From: Kaistella antarctica
GTDB taxonomy: Bacteria > Bacteroidota > Bacteroidia > Flavobacteriales > Weeksellaceae
Length of the DNA stretch: 64,000 bases
Assembly: GCF_900109615.1 (NCBI RefSeq)
Contig: NZ_FOIX01000003.1
Location: forward strand, 558,001 to 622,000
Reading direction: 5' to 3'
Below are positions 27,639-36,266 of this stretch, piece by piece (positions within the stretch are counted from its first letter, which is position 1; each line of letters opens with the position of its first letter). The position numbers and the translations under genes are program-made. The notes under the pieces are model-generated. The model saw only the letters and a program-made list of their open reading frames with translations. It searched no databases and was not told where the DNA came from.

Positions 27639-27947
27639 ATGGTTGACATTATAAAAGAGTTCGCCTCAAAAAAAATAGACTTGCTAAAAATGGAAGCGAC
27701 TGAAAAGTCCTCCGTAACAGTAGGAACATTAAGCTATTTGATCATTGCAGCAGTTGCGGCTTTATTCTTCATCATCCTATTAAATATTGGTTTAGGTTTA
27801 TTGATTGGTTCTTGGCTCGGAAATTATGCGTACGGAATTTTGATAATGGCAGCGTTCTATTTGTTGATCATCATTATCACCTTTGCTGCTCGAAACTCCA
27901 TTAAAAATAAGGTGGCCGATAAAATTATTAACTTTATAAATTCCTAA
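27639..27947 (+). CDS. Phage holin family (Holin-X / YqjE-like) membrane protein
   Basis: 102 aa. A cytoplasmic helix comes first (IIKEFASKKIDLLKMEATEK), then two hydrophobic helices at about 30-55 and 62-83 separated by a short SWLGNYAYG turn, then a basic tail. This is the Holin-X superfamily (PF07332), which despite its name is found in ordinary chromosomes and includes E. coli YqjE. There are no phage genes nearby. It ends two bases before the start of the next gene. Confidence 0.82.
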   Translation: MVDIIKEFASKKIDLLKMEATEKSSVTVGTLSYLIIAAVAALFFIILLNIGLGLLIGSWLGNYAYGILIMAAFYLLIIIITFAARNSIKNKVADKIINFINS

Positions 27948-27949
27948 AG

Positions 27950-28447
27950 ATGAGTACTAAATATAATAGTTTGGAGGAACTTAGACGCAAGAAAGCTCTA
28001 TTGAAAAAAGAGGTTGCCGATTTAGAAGATCTTTTAACTTTCGATAACACCAAAGAAAGTTTAAGTGCCTTAACTCATGGCTTTACCGATAAATATTTGG
28101 AGGAAGAAATCGATGAAGACGGTGAAACCACGGTATCTTTGAAAACAAATGAAATTGTAAAAGAAATTTCTGGATCCATTAAAGATTCTATCTTTAGTAG
28201 AAGCAGTGTTTACGGTTTTGCAAAAAGCGAGGCAGGAGTAAGTATTGTTGAAAATGCTTTGAAAATTGGCGCGGTTACCTTTGTTGGAAATTATGCTAGA
28301 AAGAGTCTTTATGACAAGAGCTGGAAGAAGAAGTTAATAGGTTTAGCCCTAATTTATCTTGCACCTATGGCACTTCGATTTATCAGACAAAAAATTGATC
28401 AGTATCAGAAAAGTAAAACTACTTCGAGTTTTGAACAACTCATATAA
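27950..28447 (+). CDS. Hypothetical protein, third gene of the YtxH/holin-like cluster
   Basis: 165 aa, no family recognised. It has an N-terminal coiled coil (LEELRRKKALLKKEVADLEDLL), an acidic middle (EEEIDEDGETTVSL) and a C-terminal region with a possible membrane-associated helix (KLIGLALIYLAPMALRFI) and a basic/polar tail. It starts two bases after the holin-like gene, so the two are translationally coupled. A role alongside those two membrane proteins, as in YqjK, is inference. Confidence 0.75.
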   Translation: MSTKYNSLEELRRKKALLKKEVADLEDLLTFDNTKESLSALTHGFTDKYLEEEIDEDGETTVSLKTNEIVKEISGSIKDSIFSRSSVYGFAKSEAGVSIVENALKIGAVTFVGNYARKSLYDKSWKKKLIGLALIYLAPMALRFIRQKIDQYQKSKTTSSFEQLI

Positions 28448-28453
28448 AATATA

Positions 28454-28481
28454 AAGTCGGATTTTTTCCGACTTATTTTTT
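28454..28481 (+). terminator. Terminator after the 27950 gene
   Basis: AAGTCGGA (28454-28461) pairs with TCCGACTT (28467-28474), loop TTTTT, then a T run. The 3' arm overlaps the stop codon of the converging RNA methyltransferase. Confidence 0.85.
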
Positions 28482-29201
28482 GTTAAAAATTTGACCTAAA
28501 ATAATTCCAGCCGACATCGCGACATTTAAACTTTCTGTGGCTTGTGATTTGCCAAAACGTGGAATGGTTATTTTATCAGTCAAGAGATTTTCGATCTCAG
28601 GCCGAATTCCATTACCTTCATTGCCGAGAACTAAATTAAATTTTTCTGGAAATTCAAAATCATAGAAATCAGTTCCAGCCATATCGGTTCCGATAATTAA
28701 GTTTGTATTTGTGGGAATATAATTTTCCAAGTCAGTATAAACAATTTTTACCCGGAGAAAAGAACCCATACTTGCCTGAATTACTTTCGGATTATAAAAG
28801 TCCGCAGTATCTTCACTACAGATGATTTGAGAGATGCCGAACCAATCGGCTAACCGAATAATCGTTCCCAAATTTCCAGGATCCTGAATTCCGTCTAGAA
28901 TCAATTGAACGCCAGTTTCCCTCTCCATAAATTCTTCCTTAAGTTCACATACTGCGACCGAATCTTTTGGGTGTTGCAAGAAACTAATCTTTTTTAAATC
29001 AGCTTCTGAGATTTCTGTGGTGATAAGGTTTCCAACTGATAATTCTGTAGGAGCCACCGAATAAATATCGTGGATTTTGTAGTGAGAATTTGGTATTTCT
29101 TTGATCGTTTTATTGCCCTCAACCAAAAACAAATTGTATTTTTGTCTGAATTTCTTTTTATCAAGAGACTGTAAAATTTTTATTTTATGAGCCGTAAGCA
29201 T
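28473..29201 (-). CDS. TrmH/SpoU-family RNA 2'-O-methyltransferase
   Basis: 242 aa. Methylates ribose in tRNA or rRNA using S-adenosylmethionine. The N terminus is the substrate-binding part (KKKFRQKYNLFLVEGNKTIKE). The three SPOUT motifs are present: DGIQDPGNLGTIIRLADWFG, FNLVLGNEGNGIRPEI and IPRFGKSQATESLNVAMSAG. The exact target is unknown. Its ATG overlaps the start of the oppositely transcribed tamL by 15 bases. Confidence 0.92.
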   Translation of the reverse strand: MLTAHKIKILQSLDKKKFRQKYNLFLVEGNKTIKEIPNSHYKIHDIYSVAPTELSVGNLITTEISEADLKKISFLQHPKDSVAVCELKEEFMERETGVQLILDGIQDPGNLGTIIRLADWFGISQIICSEDTADFYNPKVIQASMGSFLRVKIVYTDLENYIPTNTNLIIGTDMAGTDFYDFEFPEKFNLVLGNEGNGIRPEIENLLTDKITIPRFGKSQATESLNVAMSAGIILGQIFNKK

Positions 29202-31754
29202 TTTTCAAAATATTTTCAAAAGTATTACTTATTTTTTTCATCTGCAATCACTATTCTTTTTTTGTATGCTTGTAGTACAACGAAAAAAGTTCCTGATGGT
29301 GAATTTCTTTTGACCAAAAATAACTTTAAATATGAAGATGGAAAAGTACATGATGATGAAGTAGAAACGCACGTAAGTCAAAGACCAAATAAAAAACAGC
29401 TTTTTATCTTACCAGTCGGTTTGTGGATGTATAATGCGACAGATCCAAAATACGATTCGATTCTCGCCGAATACATGACTTACCCCACCGAAATGAGAAA
29501 TCAAAAACTTCGGGATTCTCTTTTCGTCCAGTTTAATCATCCAGAATATGTGGGCAAAAGTCTTTTGTTTGAAAGGTTTTTACAGAGTATCGGTCAGCCA
29601 CCTGTGATTTTAGATCAAGGTAAAACAGAAGAAAGCGCCAACTCCGTTAGAAAGTTTTTAGTTTACAAAGGATATTGGGATACGTATGTGAAATACAGTC
29701 ACGATCTTGATTCTGCCGCTAAAAAAGCACAGGTCAATTATTTAATCACCCATAAAGATCCGACCAATATCAGTGATTACTATTACAATATTCCAGATAG
29801 TAACATTAAAAATATTTATGAGCGAAATCTTACCAAGAGTTTAGTTCGTGGTAAAAAAATCCTGGATCAATCGGTTCTGGAAAGAGAAGTAAAAAGGATC
29901 AATGATTTAATGCGGGATGAAGGTTATTATAAATTTAATAATTCCAATGAAGAAATTTATTTTACCGCAGATACTTTAAAAAGCCGGAAAAATGTTCCTC
30001 TGACAATGGATATTCACAAAGACTCGCTGGATTCTCCCTATAAGTTGACAACTATTGGTAACATCAAGGTTCATCTATTGGAAAAATTATCAGATTCTGT
30101 AGATACCGTGAAAGACTCTTTGTTAAGAATCAATTTTTACAAACTTGACAATCAATACAAAACATTGTCTTTGTGGCGACCTATTATCTTACGACCGGGC
30201 GACGTTTATGATCAGGGAAATTTAGATTTAACCAAACGTAACATCGCCGCGATGAACAATTTCAGCATTATAAAATATGATGAAACACTTCGTAAACAAA
30301 GCGACAGCATTCTTGATGTTAGTTATTATTTGGCGCCGCTTCCAAAATACGATTTGAAAGTTGCGACCGATCTTAATTATTCTCAGATTTTAAATTTCGG
30401 TGTTTCGCCGTCTATTGATCTTACCAGCCGTAATATTTTCGGTGGCGCAGAAAACTTAACCACCGGTTTGTCTGGGATTTTTGGCTCCGTGGTGAGTTCC
30501 AAAAGCACCGATAAGCGGGCGCTCGCTTACGAAATCTCCGCGCAGGTAGCGCTGAATTTTCCGCGTTTACTCCTACCATTTCAAACCTGGAAAGTGGTGC
30601 CTAAAAGATATTCGCCCTACTCATCCATTATTTTAGGTACATCAGTTCAGGATAATATCGGATTAGGACGAGTTAACTTTAATGCAAGTTTAAATTATTT
30701 TGCTAATGCTAATGATATCGTATCGCATCGTCTTTCGATCTTCAACACGCAGCTAAGTTTGACTCGAAATAAAGACCGTTATTATGATTTCTTCCCGCGC
30801 GATCAAGATGTTCGTGATAAAATTTTCCAAATTTATTCGCCTTCGTTGTGGCAAGATTTCCGAGATGGTTTAATTACGTCTGATGAGTTTTCAACCACCA
30901 TTGTTGACGATCTCAATTTTCAACAATCGTTAGGGGGCGAGGATTTATCTGACCTCAATACTTTTCTGCAATCATTAATTAACAAGGATCGGCAAACGCA
31001 GAACATCCTGATTTCTTCTATGATTTATAATTTTACTTATAATGAAATTGGCAAAAAAGACCGACCGAATCCTTTCTACTTTAATGGAAAATTTGAAATG
31101 GCCGGAAATGTCTTCAGCATCTTTAACAGCAGTAGAAAAGAAGACGGAATTGTCTCTGGGTCTTCAAAAACCATTTTTAATATACCCTATTCTCAATTCG
31201 TAAAATTTGATTTTGATGTCAGAAAATATTTCACTTTTAATAATGAAAAACAAACGCTGGCATTAAGACAATTTATTGGAATCGGAATTCCTTACGGAAA
31301 CTCTTCCTCGATGCCTTTTGTAAGATCTTACTTTAATGGTGGGTCAAATGATATCAGAGCTTGGCGTGTATTCGGCGGTTTGGGTCCGGCCGATTCCCAA
31401 CTTGATGAGAAAGTTCGCTCCTACGTGATGGACAATGTGAAATTGACGACCAACATTGAATACAGAATGCCGTTTACTAAAATGTTTGAAGGCGCTGCCT
31501 TTGTCGACGCCGGAAATATCTGGAGTTTGAAAGATTCTGGATTTGGCGATGAGTTTAAGTTTAATAAATTTATTTCTCAAATGGGTGTCGGGACTGGTCT
31601 AGGGCTTAGAATTAATGTGGCCTATATCACGCTCAGATTAGATGCTGCTTACAAAGTTTATGATCCGAACAAACCGATGGGCGACCGTTGGGTCATCAGC
31701 AAATGGCAACCGCTGAAACCGGTTCTCAATTTCGCTTTTGGGTATCCTTTCTAA
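29187..31754 (+). CDS. tamL: BamA/TamA-family outer-membrane lipoprotein TamL
   Basis: 855 aa. The N-terminal signal ends in a lipobox (FLYACSTTKKVPDGEFLL), which fits TamL, the Bacteroidota lipoprotein form of TamA. POTRA-like domains follow. The Omp85 barrel occupies the C-terminal half, with RSYFNGGSNDIRAWRVFG (the RGF/RAW loop region) and the final strand KPVLNFAFGYPF. TamL works with TamB to deliver proteins or lipids to the outer membrane. There is no other in-frame ATG before the signal, so the 15-base overlap with the divergent methyltransferase looks real. Confidence 0.9.
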   Translation: MSRKHFSKYFQKYYLFFSSAITILFLYACSTTKKVPDGEFLLTKNNFKYEDGKVHDDEVETHVSQRPNKKQLFILPVGLWMYNATDPKYDSILAEYMTYPTEMRNQKLRDSLFVQFNHPEYVGKSLLFERFLQSIGQPPVILDQGKTEESANSVRKFLVYKGYWDTYVKYSHDLDSAAKKAQVNYLITHKDPTNISDYYYNIPDSNIKNIYERNLTKSLVRGKKILDQSVLEREVKRINDLMRDEGYYKFNNSNEEIYFTADTLKSRKNVPLTMDIHKDSLDSPYKLTTIGNIKVHLLEKLSDSVDTVKDSLLRINFYKLDNQYKTLSLWRPIILRPGDVYDQGNLDLTKRNIAAMNNFSIIKYDETLRKQSDSILDVSYYLAPLPKYDLKVATDLNYSQILNFGVSPSIDLTSRNIFGGAENLTTGLSGIFGSVVSSKSTDKRALAYEISAQVALNFPRLLLPFQTWKVVPKRYSPYSSIILGTSVQDNIGLGRVNFNASLNYFANANDIVSHRLSIFNTQLSLTRNKDRYYDFFPRDQDVRDKIFQIYSPSLWQDFRDGLITSDEFSTTIVDDLNFQQSLGGEDLSDLNTFLQSLINKDRQTQNILISSMIYNFTYNEIGKKDRPNPFYFNGKFEMAGNVFSIFNSSRKEDGIVSGSSKTIFNIPYSQFVKFDFDVRKYFTFNNEKQTLALRQFIGIGIPYGNSSSMPFVRSYFNGGSNDIRAWRVFGGLGPADSQLDEKVRSYVMDNVKLTTNIEYRMPFTKMFEGAAFVDAGNIWSLKDSGFGDEFKFNKFISQMGVGTGLGLRINVAYITLRLDAAYKVYDPNKPMGDRWVISKWQPLKPVLNFAFGYPF

Positions 31755-31760
31755 AAATAC

Positions 31761-31788
31761 AATCGCAGATTATTCTGCGATTTTTTTT
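31761..31788 (+). terminator. Terminator after tamL
   Basis: AATCGCAGA (31761-31769) pairs with TCTGCGATT (31774-31782) across a four-base loop, with a run of T. Confidence 0.88.
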
Positions 31789-31790
31789 GC

Positions 31791-31798
31791 TACATTTG
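31791..31798 (+). promoter_or_regulatory. Candidate -7 element for the M28 peptidase
   Basis: TACATTTG lies 24 bases before the ATG at 31823 and immediately after the tamL terminator. Confidence 0.5.
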
Positions 31799-31822
31799 TT
31801 AGGACTCAAAAAACAAATCCGT

Positions 31823-34045
31823 ATGAATTGGTCAAAATCTATTTTAAAAATTACGTTTTTAAGCGTTTCTCCCCTTATATTTTCACAAGAGCATAACCTT
31901 CGAAATATTCAAAAACTAACTTTCGGTGGCGATAATGCAGAGGCTTATTTTTCGCCAGACAGTAAGAAAATAACGATGCAGGTGAGCAATCCTTTAATTG
32001 GAGCGCACTGCGACCAAATTTATCTGCTGGATCTTTCCAAAAAGAATATTGGCACCAAAGACCTTCAGTTGATTTCAAATGGCGAAGGTCGCACAACGTG
32101 TTCCTTTTTTATGCCTGATGGCAAACATATTCTCTACGCCTCTACTTTTGAAGCCAATAAAGAATGTCCACCAAAACCTGCGCCGCGTGCTGATGGAAAA
32201 TATTTGTGGCCAGTCTACGCTGAATTCGATATATACATCGCTGATCTTAAAGGAGAAATAGTTAAGAAGCTGACCAACGAACCTGGCTATGATGCTGAAG
32301 CTGTTGTTTCTCCCGACGGAAAATACATCGTTTTTACTTCGAGCAGAAGCGGCGATTTGGAACTTTGGCGAATGGATATTAATGGTAAAAATTTAAAACA
32401 ATTAACCTCTGGTTTAGGCTATGATGGCGGCGCTTTCTTTTCCCATGATTCCAAAAAATTAGTTTTTCGTTCTTCGCGACCGACGACTCCCGAAGATATT
32501 AAAGACTATAAAGATTTGTTGGCGCAAAATTTAGTCGCGCCCACCAATATGGAAATTTATACCATGAATATTGATGGAAGCAATTTAAAGCAAGTCACTC
32601 ATTTAGGCAAAGCGAATTGGTCGCCCTATTTTCATCCGTCTGATAAAAAGATTTTATTTTCCTCCAATCATCATTCCACAAGAGGCTATGATTTCCAGAT
32701 TTATTCGGTCGATCTTGACGGAAACAATTTAAGACAAGTAACGTATGAAAGTATGTTTAATGCTTTCCCGATGTTTTCGCCCGATGGAAAAAAACTAGTC
32801 TTCTCCAGCAATCGTGAGGGCGATAAACCAAATGAAACCAATGTTTTCATCGCAGATTGGGTTGATACCGATTCAGCCGAAAATGTCTCCGAGGAAAATT
32901 TAAGAAATCATATTACCTATTTAGCTTCTGACGATTTACAAGGCAGATTGGCGGGAAGTCTCGGCGAGAAAAAAGCCTCCGAATATCTTGTTAAAGAATT
33001 TAAAAAGCTGCAATTAAAACCTTATGTTGGGACAGATTATATTCAACCCTTTGAATATTCAGTAAAACTAAATCCGCATGAAGATGGATCTTCCGTGAAG
33101 ATCAATGCCAGAAACGTCATTGCTTATTTAGATAATAAAGCAAGCAAGACCATCCTCATTGGTGCTCATTACGACCATCTTGGGTTGAATGAACATCACA
33201 ACTCTACTTTGATGAATTCTAACGGCCAAATCCACAATGGTGCTGATGATAACGCCTCTGGTGTTTCTGCCGTTTTAGAATTAGCTCGACAATTTTCTCA
33301 AAATAAAACCATTGAGAAAGCCAACTATATTTTCGCGCTTTTCTCGGGTGAAGAAGATGGTTTAATGGGTTCAAAATATATGGCCGATCATTTACCAGCT
33401 GGAAGAAAAATCGATCTAATGATTAATCTCGATATGGTCGGTCGTCTCAATAAAGACGAAGATTTATCTGTAGGTGGCGTGGGAACTTCTCCCCTATTTC
33501 CAGATTATATTCATCGCTACAAACCCGCCGGAATCAACTTGGCCATCGACAGTTCTGGCGTTGGACCATCAGATCATACCAGTTTTTATTTAAAGAATAT
33601 TCCGGTTTTATTTATGTTCACGGGCACGCACAGCGATTATCACAAACCGACCGATGATACCGACAAAATTAATTTTAAGGGAGTCCGAATGATTACGAAT
33701 TACGTTTTCGGTTTAGCCAAGGCTTTATCGGAAGCTGAAAAAATCCCTTTTACCAAAACCAAAATGTCGGAGAGTAAATCCGTTCCCAAATACAAAGTGA
33801 CTTTAGGAATTATGCCAAGTTATGCCGATACCAAAGACGGCTTGCACATCGATGGTGTTACCGAAAACCGACCAGGCTCGAACGCGGGAATGCTGGCGGG
33901 TGACGTTTTAACCAAAATCGGCAAATGTGAAATTAAAGAAGTCTATTCTTACATGGACTGTCTGGCGAAAGTCAATTCGGGGGAGGAAATTCCCGTAACG
34001 GTTTTGCGGGAAGGCAAAGAAGTGATCTGGAAAGTGAAGTTCTAG
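31823..34045 (+). CDS. Secreted M28-family peptidase with PD40 propeller and C-terminal PDZ-like domain
   Basis: 740 aa from the ATG at 31823. The open frame extends to 31688, but that part overlaps tamL and precedes the signal peptide MNWSKSILKITFLSVSPLIFSQ. Domains: a TolB-like PD40 propeller (about 30-350) with repeated SPDGKKLVFSSNREG-type units; an M28 aminopeptidase domain (about 355-640) with zinc ligands in GAHYDHLG (near 447), GADDNASG (474-480), SGEEDGLMGS (Glu510/511) and THSDYHKPTDD; and a PDZ-like end (GLHIDGVTENRPGSNAG). The catalytic set is complete. It is probably periplasmic or surface located, with no T9SS tail. It stands alone between terminators. Confidence 0.92.
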   Translation: MNWSKSILKITFLSVSPLIFSQEHNLRNIQKLTFGGDNAEAYFSPDSKKITMQVSNPLIGAHCDQIYLLDLSKKNIGTKDLQLISNGEGRTTCSFFMPDGKHILYASTFEANKECPPKPAPRADGKYLWPVYAEFDIYIADLKGEIVKKLTNEPGYDAEAVVSPDGKYIVFTSSRSGDLELWRMDINGKNLKQLTSGLGYDGGAFFSHDSKKLVFRSSRPTTPEDIKDYKDLLAQNLVAPTNMEIYTMNIDGSNLKQVTHLGKANWSPYFHPSDKKILFSSNHHSTRGYDFQIYSVDLDGNNLRQVTYESMFNAFPMFSPDGKKLVFSSNREGDKPNETNVFIADWVDTDSAENVSEENLRNHITYLASDDLQGRLAGSLGEKKASEYLVKEFKKLQLKPYVGTDYIQPFEYSVKLNPHEDGSSVKINARNVIAYLDNKASKTILIGAHYDHLGLNEHHNSTLMNSNGQIHNGADDNASGVSAVLELARQFSQNKTIEKANYIFALFSGEEDGLMGSKYMADHLPAGRKIDLMINLDMVGRLNKDEDLSVGGVGTSPLFPDYIHRYKPAGINLAIDSSGVGPSDHTSFYLKNIPVLFMFTGTHSDYHKPTDDTDKINFKGVRMITNYVFGLAKALSEAEKIPFTKTKMSESKSVPKYKVTLGIMPSYADTKDGLHIDGVTENRPGSNAGMLAGDVLTKIGKCEIKEVYSYMDCLAKVNSGEEIPVTVLREGKEVIWKVKF

Positions 34046-34073
34046 GTTTTCTTATTTGAAAAGACAACTTGAA

Positions 34074-34110
34074 AAGCGTTTCGTCATCATTTGGCGAGAC
34101 GCTTTTTTTT
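34074..34110 (+). terminator. Terminator after the M28 peptidase
   Basis: AAGCGTTTCG (34074-34083) pairs with CGAGACGCTT (34095-34104), with one wobble, followed by eight T. Confidence 0.85.
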
Positions 34111-34201
34111 GAATTTATCATAAAGATATCTTGACTTAGTGGGTTGCCCAGTTTTCAGTATCGACGAGCTTAAAATAGATTCTTCCGAGCGCATCAAAAC
34201 T

Positions 34202-34348
34202 CCATCCTAGTGAATCAAAGAGCCATCCCAGTGAATCAAAGAGCCATCCCAGCGAATCAAAGAGCCATCCCAGTGAATCAAAACCCCATCCCAGTGAATC
34301 AAAGAGCTATCCCAATGAATCAAAACCCCATCCGAATGAATCAAAGAG
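34202..34348. repeat. 21-bp tandem repeat (minisatellite), seven clear units
   Basis: Seven head-to-tail 21-base units, consensus CCATCCCAGTGAATCAAAGAG less a few changes. Units 1, 2, 3, 5 and 7 end AAAGAG; units 4 and 6 end AAAACC. Degenerate copies extend it to about 34181-34390. Since 21 is a multiple of three, one minus-strand frame reads a near-perfect heptapeptide repeat (WDGSLIH), but it is closed by a stop in unit 1 and has no start, so it is probably not coding. There are no spacers, so this is not CRISPR. Confidence 0.92.
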
Positions 34349-34621
34349 CCCAATCCTGAAATCAAAATATGTTTGAAGTGAATCAATATATTTTTTGAGT
34401 AAACTGAGAAGACTTCCAGCGTAAAAAGGCCATAAATGCAGGGTTTTCAATCAGAAAGGAAGTAATTGAAGGAGTACACCGACTTGTTCCCGAAAAAAAA
34501 TTGACATCGTTTTCGACCTAAATTAAAGCGATGCTACAATTTTATTTAAAGATGAATTGAAAAAAAATCTGATTGTGGAACGCGGAAATGGTTTAGAATT
34601 TCTGATTAAAATAAGATTATT

Positions 34622-34656
34622 AAAAAACCGTATCTTCAAATAATGAAGCGACGGTT
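34622..34656 (-). terminator. Terminator after the DUF6252-like lipoprotein gene
   Basis: On minus, AACCGT (34656-34651) pairs with ACGGTT (34631-34626), and an inner stem CTTCA/TGAAG is separated by a small internal loop. A T run follows on minus. Confidence 0.7.
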
Positions 34657-34679
34657 AAAATTTATAAATACTTCGAAGG

Positions 34680-35243
34680 CTATTTTATCTTAATATCAAA
34701 TCGCCCGTCTTTGAGAGTGATCTTATTACCGTCATCGTCATAGAGCTCACCCGAAAACGTACCTGAAATAATACCGCTTTCAAAATCTAATTTACGAAGG
34801 GTCACCTTGCAACTATTTTTTTTGGCGTAAAACTTTTTGACTGAGTTGCCCTCCACTATTTTTTGAACATAGATCTGTGGCCATTTCGGATAATCCTCGG
34901 TGAAATAATCTCCTGTACGATTTAAAATTCCGATATCCATAAAAAAAGTAAATCCGTTTTTTAGGGGAACATTTTTTAGGGCTAATGAAAAACTATCGTT
35001 GCCCTTTGATTCAATAAATGTACTGCCTAAGGTAACATTTAAACCTTTAATAATCCCCGGTCCGCCGTAGGATTGATTGATACCATCCTTGGGAACAAGA
35101 ACAAATTCCTCGATGATAACGCCGGCAGTATTTGCGCCGATTTCTGTAAGGGCGGGTAAGATATCCGTCTGCGGTTCCTCCTCTCTTTGCGAACAACCGA
35201 GCAGAATAAAAAATAAACAAAAGGAAAAAAGATTTTTCATCAT
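34680..35243 (-). CDS. DUF6252-like lipoprotein
   Basis: About 187 aa from the ATG at 35243. A longer frame to 35270 adds nine residues before the signal. The signal ends in a good lipobox (FFILLGCSQREEE). The mature part begins LPALTEIGANTAGVIIEEFVLVP, the pattern I associate with DUF6252 proteins of Bacteroidota, and the rest is beta-rich with a final GEL-DDGNKITLKDGRFDIKIK. Probably anchored on the outer membrane; function is unknown. It follows another lipoprotein gene by about 75 bases and is likely in the same transcript. Confidence 0.8.
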   Translation of the reverse strand: MMKNLFSFCLFFILLGCSQREEEPQTDILPALTEIGANTAGVIIEEFVLVPKDGINQSYGGPGIIKGLNVTLGSTFIESKGNDSFSLALKNVPLKNGFTFFMDIGILNRTGDYFTEDYPKWPQIYVQKIVEGNSVKKFYAKKNSCKVTLRKLDFESGIISGTFSGELYDDDGNKITLKDGRFDIKIK

Positions 35244-35318
35244 TAATTGATTTTTAATGGCAGGTTTCACATTATTTCACCTTAAAGTAGCTGCTGAAAC
35301 AGAGGGAAAATTCATAAG

Positions 35319-35993
35319 TTATTGCAACCTCCACAATTTCCCATTCAAATCATCGAACCCAATAATGCCATAATTATAATCATAGTAAACGATATTCACA
35401 TTGCGTGGGCGAATCGGCAACTGATTTTCAGCCCCGATTACGACAGTTTTATTTGATTTAAAAACCATCACCTTTGAATATGTTTTGCCGCCAAAAGTCA
35501 TTGGATACAAAACGCTGTTGAAATCTAAATAAAGGTAGCTACCACCATTCCATAAAGGAAAATCAATCCACCCCGAAAATGTTGGTGTACCAGTGATTGG
35601 TGGATCAACATTGTAATTAGATCCCAACGGGTATTTAGAAATATTGATGGTGCTTTTCGCCCTTAGATCATTATCAACATACCACATCGAAATTTCCTGT
35701 CGGTCGTAAAAGAAATGTTTGATCGAAGAACTACTCGACAAATTTCCAGTTGAATAGGCAGTTTTACCGAGCTCTGATCCTTTTACTTTAAAGGTGATCA
35801 CATCGCCATCTTGATTTTTATAAACAATTTGATCATCAACCTTGGGTGCAATTACCAAGTTCGCTCTCTCACTATCCCTGAATTGATAATAGGGTAATGC
35901 AGCTTCTAAATCACTATTAGCTTCTCCCCGATCGCAACTTGCTAAAAATAACGTTCCGAAAACTAAAAGCAATTTGATTATTCCACTTTTCAT
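35319..35993 (-). CDS. Hypothetical lipoprotein
   Basis: 224 aa. The signal has a lipobox (LLLVFGTLFLASCDRG). The mature part is beta-rich and aromatic, with no family I recognise: NLVIAPKVDDQIVYKNQDGD, then IDFPLWNGGSYLYLDFN and a C-terminal VYYDYNYGIIGFDDLNGKLW. A weak -7-like TATATTTA lies on minus near 36047-36040. It is the first of two adjacent lipoprotein genes in the fluid 34-36.5 kb stretch. Confidence 0.78.
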   Translation of the reverse strand: MKSGIIKLLLVFGTLFLASCDRGEANSDLEAALPYYQFRDSERANLVIAPKVDDQIVYKNQDGDVITFKVKGSELGKTAYSTGNLSSSSSIKHFFYDRQEISMWYVDNDLRAKSTINISKYPLGSNYNVDPPITGTPTFSGWIDFPLWNGGSYLYLDFNSVLYPMTFGGKTYSKVMVFKSNKTVVIGAENQLPIRPRNVNIVYYDYNYGIIGFDDLNGKLWRLQ

Positions 35994-36266
35994 AATAGTT
36001 GTTTTTTTAAGTTAATAGTATAGATTACTTATTTATGGGTAAATATAAAAGAATCTGACTTACCAAAAATTGATTTAAATCAAGATTGAAGGTTTTTATT
36101 TTATGATCCAGAAGCGTTCAAATTGTAAAAAGATAATTACGTATAGGTTTAAATTTTAATCTAAGATGAAAGCAATCCTGATCATCACTTTATTTCTATC
36201 ACCTCTAGAGTACTGCAAAAGAAAACTTCTCAAAGGGAGATTCTTGCAATTTACTTTTTGATAATC

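Larger units (their letters stand above)
34046..34679. other. 634-base intergenic region with minisatellite and possible gene debris
   Basis: From left to right: the terminator of the M28 peptidase; a 21-bp tandem array; an AT-rich stretch; and, on plus, a frame at 34500-34643 that reads IDIVFDLN, a TAA, then SDATILFKDELKKNLIVERG. That frame has coding-like composition but no start codon and could be a decayed gene end. The lipoprotein terminator closes the region. Confidence 0.6.

Noticed and set aside
27639..27947. Phage remnant, from the holin-like gene
   Set aside because: No phage genes are near, and the Holin-X family is common in ordinary chromosomes.
31688..34045. Longer start for the M28 peptidase at 31688
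   Set aside because: It would overlap tamL and its terminator and bury the signal peptide.
34202..34348. Possible CRISPR array
   Set aside because: The repeats are directly adjacent with no spacers, and no cas genes are near.
34202..34348. A protein with WDGSLIH repeats on the minus strand
   Set aside because: The frame has a stop in unit 1, no start codon and no flanking open frame.
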